Shown here piece by piece: positions 9,051 through 16,952 of a stretch of DNA of 64,000 nt; the stretch's first letter is position 1; the number at the start of each line of letters is the position of its first letter. Origin of the DNA: Bittarella massiliensis (ex Durand et al. 2017) (GTDB lineage Bacteria > Bacillota > Clostridia > Oscillospirales > Ruminococcaceae); NCBI RefSeq assembly GCF_001486165.1, contig NZ_LN908976.1, positions 434,071 through 498,070 of the forward strand, read 5' to 3'. Made by a program: the position numbers and the translations under genes. The notes beneath the pieces were generated by a model. The model was not told the origin of the DNA. It was given only the letters and a program-made list of their open reading frames with translations, and searched no databases.

Positions 9051-10412
9051 TTGAAAAACAGCGGTATTCACGGCGTTCGGCGGCGGGTGGGCGACCCCTC
9101 CCCCACCCTGGAGCGCGTCTGCGACAGCGCCGGGCTCACAGCCCGGGTGGGCGTGGGCGGACAGCGGGTGCAAAACGACTTTGACCAGATCCTCCCCTGG
9201 GGCGGCTTTCGCCGCTGCAACCTGGGCCCCGACGGCCGGGTGCGCGCCTATTTCGGTGAGCCCGGCTACCGAAGCGACGGCGAGGGGGGCCAGGTGATGG
9301 TGGAGATCCCTCGCTTCTATCAGCTCCACCTGGAGAGGGAGGGCTGGGAGTACTGGCTGGTCAGCCCCTGCCGGCAGGAGGGGTTTCGCCTCTCGCCGGC
9401 CTTTCTCGACGCGCGGGGGCAGCCGCTGGAGCACATCTACATCGGCGCCTATCTCTGCGCCCCCGACGGGCGGGGCGGGGTGGTCAGTGCCGCGGGCCGG
9501 TACGGCCGCATCCGCACCGACCGCCCCACCTGGCGGGGCCTCTGCCGCAACCTGGGCCCCCGCTGGGGGATGATGGACGCGGTCTTCCTCTGCGACGTGC
9601 TGCAACTGCTCTTCACCGTGGAGTTTGCCACCCTCAACTCCCAGTCGGTGATGACCGGGCTGACCGACCTGCCATACAGCGCCGAATCCCCCCTGCTCCT
9701 GTCCGAGCAGGCGGCCAACCGCGCCGTGGTGGCGGAGGGGTATGCCCGGCAGTTTCGCCCCGGCCAGGGGATCGCCCTGGGCTGGGCGCTGGGGGACAAC
9801 CGGGTGGTTCCCCACGCCGCAGTCACCGGCGTCACCCCCCTGGGCGGGGGACGGGCCGCCGTCTCCTTTGACGGCCCGCCCGCCGACTTGGAGGCGGGGA
9901 TGCTCCTCTACTCCTCCCTCTGGATAAACGGGGGCGCCGACGGGGTGGCCGCCTCCTCCGGCGCGGCCTTTGCCGACGCGCAGGGGCAAGCCCCCATCCT
10001 CTGGCGGGGGATCGAAAACCCCTACGGCAACATCTGGGAGTGGATCGACGGGGTCAACATCCTCGACCTGCGCCCCTATGTCTGCACCGACCCGGGCGCT
10101 TACAGCGACTGCTCCATCACCGGCGCCTACCGGATGGTGAACTACTGCGACAGCCCCACCGACGAGTCCCCCATCGTCGCCTGGGGGGAGGACCCCCGCC
10201 TCCCCTTTGCCCGCTTCCCCACCCGCTCGGGGGAGGACGGCGGCCCGGAGCGCTACTGCGGCGACTTCTACTGGCAGCGGCCGGGGCTGCGGGCGGTCAT
10301 CTTCGGCGGCAGCTGGTACAACGGCCGCCGGGCGGGGATCTACTGCTTCAGCGGCTGGAGCGCGCCGGAGATGATCCACGTCAACACCGGCGCCCGCCTC
10401 CTCTACCGGTGA
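9051..10412 (+). CDS. C-type-lectin/formylglycine-enzyme-fold protein, phage-structural or DGR-target-like
   Basis: A 453-residue protein with no signal peptide or membrane helix. It resembles the group of clostridial phage/structural proteins that end in a formylglycine-enzyme or C-type-lectin fold. The N-terminal part has a VEIPRFYQL segment typical of these proteins. The C-terminus runs GIENPYGNIWEW, then FGGSWYNG, then NTGARLLY; the GGSW...GAR frame is the hallmark of this fold and of variable proteins diversified by diversity-generating retroelements. No reverse transcriptase or template repeat is visible nearby. The TTG start has only a weak AGGGCAGG site, so the start is uncertain. It stands alone between glyQS and a shared terminator. 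Function unknown; a phage remnant is the main alternative. Confidence 0.7.
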   Translation: MKNSGIHGVRRRVGDPSPTLERVCDSAGLTARVGVGGQRVQNDFDQILPWGGFRRCNLGPDGRVRAYFGEPGYRSDGEGGQVMVEIPRFYQLHLEREGWEYWLVSPCRQEGFRLSPAFLDARGQPLEHIYIGAYLCAPDGRGGVVSAAGRYGRIRTDRPTWRGLCRNLGPRWGMMDAVFLCDVLQLLFTVEFATLNSQSVMTGLTDLPYSAESPLLLSEQAANRAVVAEGYARQFRPGQGIALGWALGDNRVVPHAAVTGVTPLGGGRAAVSFDGPPADLEAGMLLYSSLWINGGADGVAASSGAAFADAQGQAPILWRGIENPYGNIWEWIDGVNILDLRPYVCTDPGAYSDCSITGAYRMVNYCDSPTDESPIVAWGEDPRLPFARFPTRSGEDGGPERYCGDFYWQRPGLRAVIFGGSWYNGRRAGIYCFSGWSAPEMIHVNTGARLLYR

Positions 10413-10464
10413 GGAGCGGACAAAAAGCCGGGTTTCCCCATCGCCCCCCTCTCCGCCAAAAGGC

Positions 10465-10505
10465 AAAAAAGGCCCGTGAGCGCGCTGCGCCCGCGGGCCT
10501 TTTTT
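10465..10505. terminator. Bidirectional terminator between convergent genes
   Basis: AAAAAAGGCCCG (10465-10476) pairs with CGGGCCTTTTTT (10494-10505). The A/T tracts make it work in both directions, for the gene ending at 10412 and the response regulator ending at 10511. Confidence 0.85.
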
Positions 10506-10510
10506 CTCTG

Positions 10511-11290
10511 TCAAACCGTCGCTTCTCCGGCGGGACCCGCAAAGACAAAGGGGCCCCGGCGGCGACTCTTCTGCGCGAGAAAGCGGATATAGCTGCTCTT
10601 GACCGCGCTGAAATTCTTTCTGGGGATGGGGATGAGCGAGCCGTCGCCCATCACAAAGGCGTTGGAGGTGAGCTGGCGCACCCAGCTCATGTTCACCACA
10701 TAGGACTTGTGGGGGTGGAGAAAGTCCTCGTTTTCCAGGAGGACGGCCACCGCCTGCTCAAAGGGGACGCGGATGTGCAGGGAGGGCAGCGTCTCACCGT
10801 TTTCCAGGTGAAAATAGAGGATGTGGTTGCGGTACTCCACATAGAGGATCTCGCTCTGGTAGACCGCCGTGAGCCCCGCCTTGCTCTTAAAGGCAAACTG
10901 GGGGGCGCTGCCGGTCTGCCGCCAGGTGCGAAGGGCGTCCAGCAGGGAAAAGAGGGTCTGCCTCTCCACCGGTTTGAGCAGGTACTGAAAGGCGCTCACC
11001 CCATAGGCCTCCAGCGCAAAGTCGCGGGAGGAGGTCAGGTAGACCAGCGCCGCCTCCCAGTCGGTCCGGCGGATCTCCTCCCCCAGACGGATGCCGTCCA
11101 CCTCCGGCATCAACACGTCCAGGAGGTAGAGGTCGTAGCGCGCCCCGCCCTGGATCTCGCCCAACAGCTGGGCGGAGGAGCCGTACCGGCACAGCTCCAT
11201 CTCGCAGCCGCGCTCCCACCGGTACTGAGAGAAGCTCTCTTCCAGCGCGCGCAACTGCTCCTGGTCGTCGTCGCAGATGGCGATCTTCAC
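10511..11290 (-). CDS. LytTR-family response regulator
   Basis: A 259-residue response regulator of the AgrA/LytR type. The receiver domain (1-120) has the acidic cluster DDD (7-9), the phospho-acceptor Asp 58 in LLDVLMP and the conserved Lys in LLKPVERQ. A LytTR DNA-binding domain (about 150-250) carries the HKSYVVNMSWV segment and ends IPIPRKNFSAVK. The start is the GTG at 11290, preceded by GAGGGGGTGA; the receiver begins right there (KIAICDDD). It lies 87 bases downstream of the AgrC-like kinase on the same strand and should be its partner. Known members regulate peptide production, virulence or adhesion; the target here is unknown. Confidence 0.92.
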   Translation of the reverse strand: MKIAICDDDQEQLRALEESFSQYRWERGCEMELCRYGSSAQLLGEIQGGARYDLYLLDVLMPEVDGIRLGEEIRRTDWEAALVYLTSSRDFALEAYGVSAFQYLLKPVERQTLFSLLDALRTWRQTGSAPQFAFKSKAGLTAVYQSEILYVEYRNHILYFHLENGETLPSLHIRVPFEQAVAVLLENEDFLHPHKSYVVNMSWVRQLTSNAFVMGDGSLIPIPRKNFSAVKSSYIRFLAQKSRRRGPFVFAGPAGEATV

Positions 11291-11377
11291 CCTGTCACCC
11301 CCTCTTTTCGCCCGCGCCGATGCGCGGGTGGTTGCAGCCATTGTACCACAAGCGGGGCACCGGCACAAATGCGCCCG

Positions 11378-12670
11378 CTAGCGCCCCCCCATCTGAAAGA
11401 GCAGCCGCAGTACGAACCAGCCCCCCTCGGCGCTGCTGTCGAGCAGGATGCCGTACTTGCGGGCAAAGGCGATCATGCTCTTGGTGCCGACGCCGTGCTC
11501 CTCCCCCTCGGGGAGGGGGAGGTCTGTCTTGGGGTCAATGGCGATCTCCCCCCGGTAGGTGTTGGCGATCTCCAGCAAAAAGCTGTCCCCCACCACCTGG
11601 CCGCTGAGCACGATGCTGCGCTGGGTCCCCTCGGGCATCTTCTGGCAGGCGTGCAGGGCGTTTTCCGCCGCGTTGGCCAGCACCACCGCCAACTCCAACT
11701 CCTCTGCGGGCAGGGGGTCGGGGAACTCCAGCGCCGAGCGGACGGCGATCCCCTCCTCCTCGGCCCGCCGCAGGTACCCCATAAGGGCGGCGTTGACGGT
11801 GAGATTCTTGCAGTAGCAGTGCACGGCCGTGCTCTTTGACACCTGTTCGTCCAGGTCGTTTACGATCTGCCGCGCCTCCTGATAGCGCCCGCCCCGCAGG
11901 TGCTCGTCGGCGATCTGCAGGTAGTGGCGCAGGTCGTGCCGGTAGATGCGGATGCGGTCCTCACTGCTCAAAATGGCCTGTTCCTGGGCCTTCATCACCT
12001 CGACCTGGGCCATCAAGATCTGGTTGGCCCGCTCCTGTTCCAACTGCATCCGCAGCTGGCGGAAAAAGAGGAGCAGCAGCACATAGGTGGCCATCATGGC
12101 GCAGACCACCATCAGCACAACGGCCGTGCCCTCCCCGCGGTAGAGGGAGAGGCGCGCCGAATCCGCCAGCAGGTCAAAAATCTCGCAGTAGAGAAAGGGG
12201 ATGGCGGTGAGGAGGAGCCAGAGGCGGCGAAACCGCTCCTGGATCAGGAAAAACTGCTCCTGAAACACCCGGGCGATGGCCGTCAGCAGGACCAGGTGCA
12301 GGGCCAGTTCCAGCGGTATCTCCACCCAGGGGCTCAAAAAGCGCTTCCATATCTCCCCGATCACCCCCACCCCCATCATGATCGAGCAGATGGTCACCAC
12401 CGTAAAAATGGTTCGCGCGTCCCGGTATTTGGCGTAAAACAGGGACAGCAGGACCACCGGCAACACGATGATCAGCGCGCTGAAGGTCATGACGAAGGCC
12501 CGGCCCTTGTAGAGATACAGGGAGAGGCTGAGCAAAAAAATCGCCAAACTCCCCGCCGTCAGCACCGCCACCGCCCGCTTTCCCGAAAAGCGGCTGGGCA
12601 CGAGCAGATAGATGTAAAAGGCGATGATCAGATAGTTCAGCCAGTTGGACAGCTGTTCCGGCTGGTTCAC
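11378..12670 (-). CDS. AgrC/ComD-type sensor histidine kinase
   Basis: A 430-residue membrane histidine kinase of the HPK10 group, typical of receptors for autoinducing peptides. The first 205 residues form six or seven membrane helices. A coiled-coil-like linker leads to the phospho-acceptor region RHDLRHYLQ (His 245), then a GHKL ATPase domain with the N-box AAENALHAC and the G-box HGVGTKSM. The start is the GTG at 12670, with AAGGAGG 9 bases upstream. It is followed by the LytTR regulator. No agrB/agrD-like peptide gene is recognised next to it, so the ligand may be encoded elsewhere or in a peptide gene too short to call. Confidence 0.88.
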   Translation of the reverse strand: MNQPEQLSNWLNYLIIAFYIYLLVPSRFSGKRAVAVLTAGSLAIFLLSLSLYLYKGRAFVMTFSALIIVLPVVLLSLFYAKYRDARTIFTVVTICSIMMGVGVIGEIWKRFLSPWVEIPLELALHLVLLTAIARVFQEQFFLIQERFRRLWLLLTAIPFLYCEIFDLLADSARLSLYRGEGTAVVLMVVCAMMATYVLLLLFFRQLRMQLEQERANQILMAQVEVMKAQEQAILSSEDRIRIYRHDLRHYLQIADEHLRGGRYQEARQIVNDLDEQVSKSTAVHCYCKNLTVNAALMGYLRRAEEEGIAVRSALEFPDPLPAEELELAVVLANAAENALHACQKMPEGTQRSIVLSGQVVGDSFLLEIANTYRGEIAIDPKTDLPLPEGEEHGVGTKSMIAFARKYGILLDSSAEGGWFVLRLLFQMGGR

Positions 12671-12754
12671 AAAAGGGCCTCCTTCTCCCCCCGCCCGCGG
12701 CGCTGTGGGGGCACTGATTGTTTGGTCAAAGGAACGGGCGCACACCGCCCGGTG

Positions 12755-12782
12755 AAAAAACGACCTGCGCCGCGTGCAGGCC
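12755..12782 (-). terminator. Terminator of the GGDEF gene at 12808
   Basis: A GGCCTGC/GCAGGTC stem (12762-12768 with 12776-12782) is followed on the minus strand by GTTTTTT, 26 bases after the GGDEF stop. Confidence 0.65.
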
Positions 12783-12807
12783 GTTTGTTCAGTTGCGCGC
12801 CGGGGCA

Positions 12808-13755
12808 TCACTCCCCGCCGCGGCGAAAGCAGACCTGATTTCGGCCGCCCTTCTTGGCCGTGTAGAGGGCCTCGTCCGCCCGCTGCCAGAGGGTCTCGTA
12901 ATCCGCCCCGTCCCGCGGACACTGGGAGATGCCGATGCTGACGGTGATGGGGCGGCCCGCCTGCAGCGCCTGCTGGCTCTCCTCCCAATCCCCTTTAAAG
13001 CGGGCCAACAGCCTCTCGAGCGCCGCCTGCGGCATCTCGCCCGGCAGGTAGACGACAAATTCGTCTCCCCCCACCCGGCCCGCCACCGCCTGTGAAAAGG
13101 CGCTCTTGACGCTCTGCGCCAGCGAAATCAGCACCTTGTCCCCAAAGGGGTGGCCAAGGCTGTCGTTGATGTCCTTAAAGTGGTCGATGTCCAGCACCAG
13201 CAGCCAGCCCTGGGGGCCGTTGCCGATGAGCCGGCTGGCCGTCTCCGTCAAATACAGGCGGTTGAGCAGCCCTGTCAGCGAGTCGTGGCGCAGGTTGTAG
13301 ATGATCTGCTGGCCGGTCTGCTCCACCATTCGGTGGGGGAAGAACTCGTCCTGGGTCTGGTTGGGGTCGGGGACCGACTGGTGGACGTGGACGAGCTTCC
13401 AGCCCCCATCCCCCTTGCGCAGCACCACGGTAAAGCGAAAGTGCAGGTCGTAGGGGATGCCGTCGCCGGTGCTCTCCCGCACCACCAGCTCCCCTATCAC
13501 CAGGCAGCACCCGTCCGAGAGGGCGGTCGTCTGATACCACTGGTCCTTGATGAGGAAGGTGCCGTTCCACTCCCCGCTCTCCCGCGCCATGGCCGCCTCA
13601 AATGCCTGGACATTGCGGCTGACCTCGTGCGCCCCGGTGCCGATGACGCTGAGCGCGGGGTCCACGACCTCTGCAAGAAAGTCATAGCGGCGCTCCTCCA
13701 GATACTGGTGCCAGAGAAACCGGCAAAACTCCTCCGGTGTTTGGGGACCGTTCAT
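12808..13755 (-). CDS. Diguanylate cyclase with N-terminal SnoaL/NTF2-like domain
   Basis: A 315-residue soluble protein. Residues 1-130 look like an NTF2/SnoaL-like (DUF4440-type) small-molecule domain, ending in GGWKLVHVHQS. Residues 150-312 form a GGDEF domain with LTGLLNR, the metal-site DIDHF (189-193) and the intact signature GGDEF (229-233), so c-di-GMP synthesis is likely. No RxxD inhibitory site precedes the signature. The ATG at 13755 has GAAAGGAGGG about 7 bases upstream. It has its own terminator. A second GGDEF protein lies at the far right end of the window. Confidence 0.88.
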   Translation of the reverse strand: MNGPQTPEEFCRFLWHQYLEERRYDFLAEVVDPALSVIGTGAHEVSRNVQAFEAAMARESGEWNGTFLIKDQWYQTTALSDGCCLVIGELVVRESTGDGIPYDLHFRFTVVLRKGDGGWKLVHVHQSVPDPNQTQDEFFPHRMVEQTGQQIIYNLRHDSLTGLLNRLYLTETASRLIGNGPQGWLLVLDIDHFKDINDSLGHPFGDKVLISLAQSVKSAFSQAVAGRVGGDEFVVYLPGEMPQAALERLLARFKGDWEESQQALQAGRPITVSIGISQCPRDGADYETLWQRADEALYTAKKGGRNQVCFRRGGE

Positions 13756-13833
13756 CTTCGCCCTCCTTTCACTGCCGCCACCGCGGGCAGGCGTTTGTCA
13801 TTTGCCTTATTTTATCAGGAAATCGCCCTCATT

Positions 13834-13867
13834 AAAAGGGGGCGCTGCAAATTTACAGCGCCCTTTT
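13834..13867. terminator. Symmetrical hairpin with A/T tracts
   Basis: AAAAGGG-GG-CGCTG pairs with CAGCGCCCTTTT (two-base bulge, 8-nt loop). It is likely a second-line terminator behind the one at 13976, upstream of the GGDEF gene. Confidence 0.5.
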
Positions 13868-13975
13868 ATGGGGGAAAATCATCCATCGGGCAGGCCTGTC
13901 AAACAACGGCCGCCCGTCTGCCGCAGGGCGCTGTTCGGCACCCCGCCCAGCCCGGCACCTCCCTTCCGCCGCCCA

Positions 13976-14019
13976 AACAAAAAAGGGGCGCCCGGCGGTC
14001 CGGCCGCGGGCGCTCCCTT
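13976..14019 (-). terminator. Terminator of the surface beta-helix gene
   Basis: A strong G/C stem (13985-13994 with 14007-14017) is followed by TTTTTTGTTT on the minus strand, directly after the stop at 14028. Confidence 0.8.
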
Positions 14020-14027
14020 AAATGGCG

Positions 14028-15773
14028 CTATTTGTTGTATTTTCTCTTCTTGCCGTAGACGGCGGCGCCGGTCAGCCCTGCGGTGGATACCAGCAGGAGG
14101 GTGACCCACAGCCCAACGCTGCCAAAGTCGCCGGTCTGCGCCGTGTCGGACTTTTCATCCTCGGCGCCCGCTTCACCGGTGGCCGGGATCTCCACAGCCG
14201 CCTTCTTGAAGCCGCAGACAGTGCACGCCTCGTACTTGCTCCCCTTCTCGGTGGCGGTGGCTTCCTTTTCGACCACCCATTTGAAGGTGTGCTCGGCCGC
14301 CTCGACCTTTTCGCCGCAGACGGTGCACAGGTGCCAGTGCTGGTTGCCGTCAGAGACCCACTCAGCACCTGCGGAGTGGCCGACGGCCTTCACCACAGTG
14401 TCCGCCTGGGCGATCTCTTTGGTCAGCTCTTTGTCGCCAAAGTACTTCCCGCAGTCAGCACAGTACCAGTAGGCGATATTGCCATCCTCGGTACAGGTGG
14501 GCGCTTTTTCCGCAACAGCAGTGACGGCCCCATGGGTGGTGACAGGGGTGTCGGTGACCGGCACGTCATTGACGGTGACATTGCCACTGCCGGTGTTGGT
14601 GACGGCGACCTGGTCCAGGCCGGTCAGGTCCGCATCGCCGCACAGAACGGTCACCTTGTCGCCCTTGGCGGCCTTTTCGTTGAGGGTCTCGTTGATTTCG
14701 GCAGCGGTGCCGATGTAGGTCTTGCCGGTGGAGTTCAGAGAGGCGGCAACGGCGCTCTGCACGGCGTAGTCCGCCGCGTCGGGAGAGGTGAAGGTGCCGG
14801 CAGAAATGCTGGTGTCGTAGTAGTCGTCCATGAGGGCGCTATCAAATTCGCCGGTGTAGTCGCCGCCCTTGATGGCGACCGAACCGCCCGCTCCAGAGCC
14901 CTGGCCGTAGGAGAACAGCTTGGCGCTGGTGGCCTGCTCGTCCACCACAAAGGTGCCGCCCGAAATGGCCAACTGGCCTTTGGCGTGGTCGCCCCAACTG
15001 CCGTTGGAGACGACGCAGGCGACATCGCCGCTGGCGGTGAAGGTGCCGCCATAGATGTTGGCGATGTTCCAGTTTTGCACCACAGCCCCCTCATAGGTCG
15101 GGCAGCTGAACGCGCCGTCGTAGATGTTCAGAACGCCGCCCTCGTCGTTTTTGACGGGGTTGTAGCCGGCACTGGTAAAGGAACCGCCGTTGATGGTCAG
15201 CGTCGGGCTGGCGCTGTTGGCGCCCTCCACGTAGTTGTTGCGCTCGTTGGGCTTGGCCGCAGCATAAGAGGAGTAGCCGTTCTCAATCAAGCTGGAAACG
15301 GTGTCGACGGTGGTCTTTACGGTGACGCCCTTGTTGATGGTCATCTCGCCGTGGTTGCAGATGGTGTACCACTGGTTGGCGCTGCGGGTGTAGTACCCGC
15401 CGGACAGGGTGGTCTTGCCGCTGTTGAACACCGCGGCATAGCCCTTTACCGCCGCCTGCACCTTGCCGCCGCCCACCGAGTCGATCACCTCGAGGGTGGC
15501 ACCGGCGCTCACGTAGATGGCGTCCTTGTCCTTGGCGGTCAGGGTCTTGCCGTTCAGGTCCAGGGTGACAGTGACCCCCGTCGGAACGACGACGCTCTGC
15601 TCGATGTCCGCCCCGAGTTTGACTGTGCCGCCGCTCTGGACAGCACTGGTTAGCTCGTCCGCCGTGGAAACCGTCGCCTCTGCCGCAAATGCGGTGACGC
15701 TGCCCATGGATATGGCCAGCGCCGCACACAGCGCCAGGGACAAGAGTTTCTTTGGCATCTTTACTTTGCCCAT
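14028..15773 (-). CDS. Secreted, wall/membrane-anchored right-handed beta-helix surface protein
   Basis: A 581-residue surface protein. A signal peptide (1-31) ends in AFAAEA. Residues 35-330 consist of short repeats such as TVTLDLNGKTL, TLTINGGSF and LAISGGTF, typical of pectin-lyase-like beta-helices seen in adhesins. Cys-rich segments follow (PTCTEDGNIAYWYCADCGK; HWHLCTVCGEK; YEACTVCGF), each with CxxC. The C-terminus has AQTGDFG, a hydrophobic helix and the basic tail KKRK, a sortase-like anchor. The ATG at 15773 has AAGGAGG 7-8 bases upstream. No promoter is evident in the 70 bases before the gene. Upstream lies the invertible segment whose promoter now points away, so expression is predicted OFF in this assembly. 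GC is lower than in neighbouring genes. Confidence 0.88.
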   Translation of the reverse strand: MGKVKMPKKLLSLALCAALAISMGSVTAFAAEATVSTADELTSAVQSGGTVKLGADIEQSVVVPTGVTVTLDLNGKTLTAKDKDAIYVSAGATLEVIDSVGGGKVQAAVKGYAAVFNSGKTTLSGGYYTRSANQWYTICNHGEMTINKGVTVKTTVDTVSSLIENGYSSYAAAKPNERNNYVEGANSASPTLTINGGSFTSAGYNPVKNDEGGVLNIYDGAFSCPTYEGAVVQNWNIANIYGGTFTASGDVACVVSNGSWGDHAKGQLAISGGTFVVDEQATSAKLFSYGQGSGAGGSVAIKGGDYTGEFDSALMDDYYDTSISAGTFTSPDAADYAVQSAVAASLNSTGKTYIGTAAEINETLNEKAAKGDKVTVLCGDADLTGLDQVAVTNTGSGNVTVNDVPVTDTPVTTHGAVTAVAEKAPTCTEDGNIAYWYCADCGKYFGDKELTKEIAQADTVVKAVGHSAGAEWVSDGNQHWHLCTVCGEKVEAAEHTFKWVVEKEATATEKGSKYEACTVCGFKKAAVEIPATGEAGAEDEKSDTAQTGDFGSVGLWVTLLLVSTAGLTGAAVYGKKRKYNK

Positions 15774-15843
15774 ATGTATGCCTCCTTTTTATTCTTCAAG
15801 AGAACCTGTTGGCGGCTCCCATTGAATTCCCCACCAAATTGCC

Positions 15844-15861
15844 ACATAATCTGCATTATGT
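15844..15861 (+). repeat. Inversion site A (18-bp inverted repeat, left copy)
   Basis: ACATAATCTGCATTATGT. The 7-bp arms ACATAAT/ATTATGT are palindromic around an asymmetric CTGC centre. The exact reverse complement occurs at 16096-16113. The layout fits a tyrosine-recombinase core with two arms and a directional crossover. Confidence 0.8.
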
Positions 15862-16095
15862 GCGCACCTGGAGAAAATAGGGAGCATGGACATTGCCCAT
15901 CGGCCCCGCAAAAGGGCATTCGCAGCAGGACCGACAGCTATCTGCGCGCAGCAAATCAAACCTCCCGAAAAAGAGGATCGGAAGGTCTCTTTCTGACGCC
16001 TGTATCTGTAAAATATCCACGGGGCCCTTGACTGTGGCAGGAAGAGAATGGTAATATGAATTAAAAGTTAAAAAAGTTTTCGGTTGACACCCACT
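15862..16095. other. Predicted 234-bp invertible promoter segment (phase switch, OFF orientation)
   Basis: The segment lies between two 18-bp sites in inverted orientation, upstream of the surface-protein gene and beside a tyrosine recombinase. It holds one good promoter (16028-16057) that now points right, away from the surface gene. Inversion would map the transcript start from about 16064 to about 15893, facing the surface gene with a leader of about 120 nt. No gene is present in the segment. Confidence 0.75.
16028..16057 (+). promoter_or_regulatory. Promoter inside the invertible segment
   Basis: TTGACT (16028-16033), an 18-bp spacer and TAATAT (16052-16057). It is the only convincing promoter in the segment and points away from the surface gene in this assembly. 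Confidence 0.65.
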
Positions 16096-16123
16096 ACATA
16101 ATGCAGATTATGTAGTTTTTTTT
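16094..16123 (+). terminator. Intrinsic terminator formed by inversion site B
   Basis: The 9-bp stem CTACATAAT/ATTATGTAG with loop GCAG is followed by eight T residues on the plus strand. It would stop the outward transcript before it runs antisense into the recombinase gene. The stem is AT-rich, so strength is uncertain. Confidence 0.6.
16096..16113 (-). repeat. Inversion site B (18-bp inverted repeat, right copy)
   Basis: ACATAATGCAGATTATGT, the reverse complement of site A including its asymmetric centre. It lies 14 bases from the recombinase stop codon. Confidence 0.8.
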
Positions 16124-16127
16124 GTTT

Positions 16128-16952
16128 TTAAAGCACCAGTTTTAGGGCGTCCATCCGCTGGCGGTGTTCTCTGCCGGAGGAGATGATGTAGATGCGGGTG
16201 GTGTTGATGTTGGAGTGTCCCAAAATATCGGCCAGTTTCGCCAGATCCCGGTCGACGGCATAAAAGCAGCGCGCAAACAGGTGCCGCAGGTTGTGCGGAA
16301 AGACCTTGCTGCGCTCCACCCCAGCCTCTGCACAGAGCGATTTCATCATCCGCCAGATGCTCGAGCGGTCCAGCGGCCGCCCCGTGCGGGTGATGAATAC
16401 CGGGCCGCTCTTGATCCCCTGCCGGCGCAGATAGCACTGCAGCCTCCTCCGCAGTTTTCCCGTCAGCAAGATCACCCGGGTCTTCCCCTTGAGCTGGAGG
16501 ACCGCCTCCCCCCTCTCCACCGCCTCGGCGGTGATGCTGTGCAGTTCCGACACGCGGATACCCGTGGCGCAGATCGTCTGCATCAGCAGCGAGAGCCTGT
16601 CGCCACGCCGGGTCTCCGCCGCGCGGACCAGGCGCAGGTATTCGGCCTTTGACAGCTCCCTTTCTCTGGAGCAAAAGGCCTGTCGCTGGATTTTCAGCTG
16701 TTTCACCCGCAGGTCGTGTCTGCCCAAAAACGAGAAAAAGCCGTTGAGCGCCGCCAGCTTTGCGTTGACGCTGGCTGGCTGATACACCTCCTGCAGGTGC
16801 CTCTTGTAGCCGATCACCCGCTCCTTGGTGAGCTCCCGCCCCGACAGCCAGCGGAGGAATGCCTCGATGTCCCGGCGGTACTGCCCGCGGGTGGCAGGGC
16901 TTCTCTCCCCCCACTCTAGATGCTCTATATACCCTTCGACTGCTTTCCACAT
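16128..16952 (-). CDS. Tyrosine recombinase (XerC/D-like), probable cis-acting DNA invertase
   Basis: A 274-residue tyrosine recombinase with an N-terminal SAM-like core-binding domain (1-95) and a catalytic domain (100-274). All active-site residues are visible: Arg 133 (TGIRVSEL), Lys 157 (GKTR), His 220 and Arg 223 (HNLRH), His 246 (LGHSN) and Tyr 255 (TRIYI). The small size matches stand-alone invertases rather than full phage integrases, which carry an extra arm-binding domain. I chose the ATG at 16952, with AAGGGGAT upstream; longer frames lack a better site. The stop lies next to site B, and the gene reads toward the switch and the surface gene. It most likely flips the adjacent promoter. 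Integrase of a lost element is the alternative. Confidence 0.88.
   Translation of the reverse strand: MWKAVEGYIEHLEWGERSPATRGQYRRDIEAFLRWLSGRELTKERVIGYKRHLQEVYQPASVNAKLAALNGFFSFLGRHDLRVKQLKIQRQAFCSRERELSKAEYLRLVRAAETRRGDRLSLLMQTICATGIRVSELHSITAEAVERGEAVLQLKGKTRVILLTGKLRRRLQCYLRRQGIKSGPVFITRTGRPLDRSSIWRMMKSLCAEAGVERSKVFPHNLRHLFARCFYAVDRDLAKLADILGHSNINTTRIYIISSGREHRQRMDALKLVL

Noticed and set aside
8625-10514. 629-codon minus-strand open frame
   Set aside because: Antisense to the C-type-lectin-like gene and out of frame with glyQS; composition is a shadow.
9051-13755. Local diversity-generating retroelement (reverse transcriptase or template repeat)
   Set aside because: No reverse-transcriptase motif and no adenine-biased near-copy of the 3' end of the lectin-like gene was seen in the flanking genes.
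16084-16113. Second promoter with TTGACA at 16084 using site B as its -10
   Set aside because: The only TATAAT-like box (CATAAT) is 8 bp away, and the hexamers at 17-19 bp match poorly. The promoter at 16028 is better.
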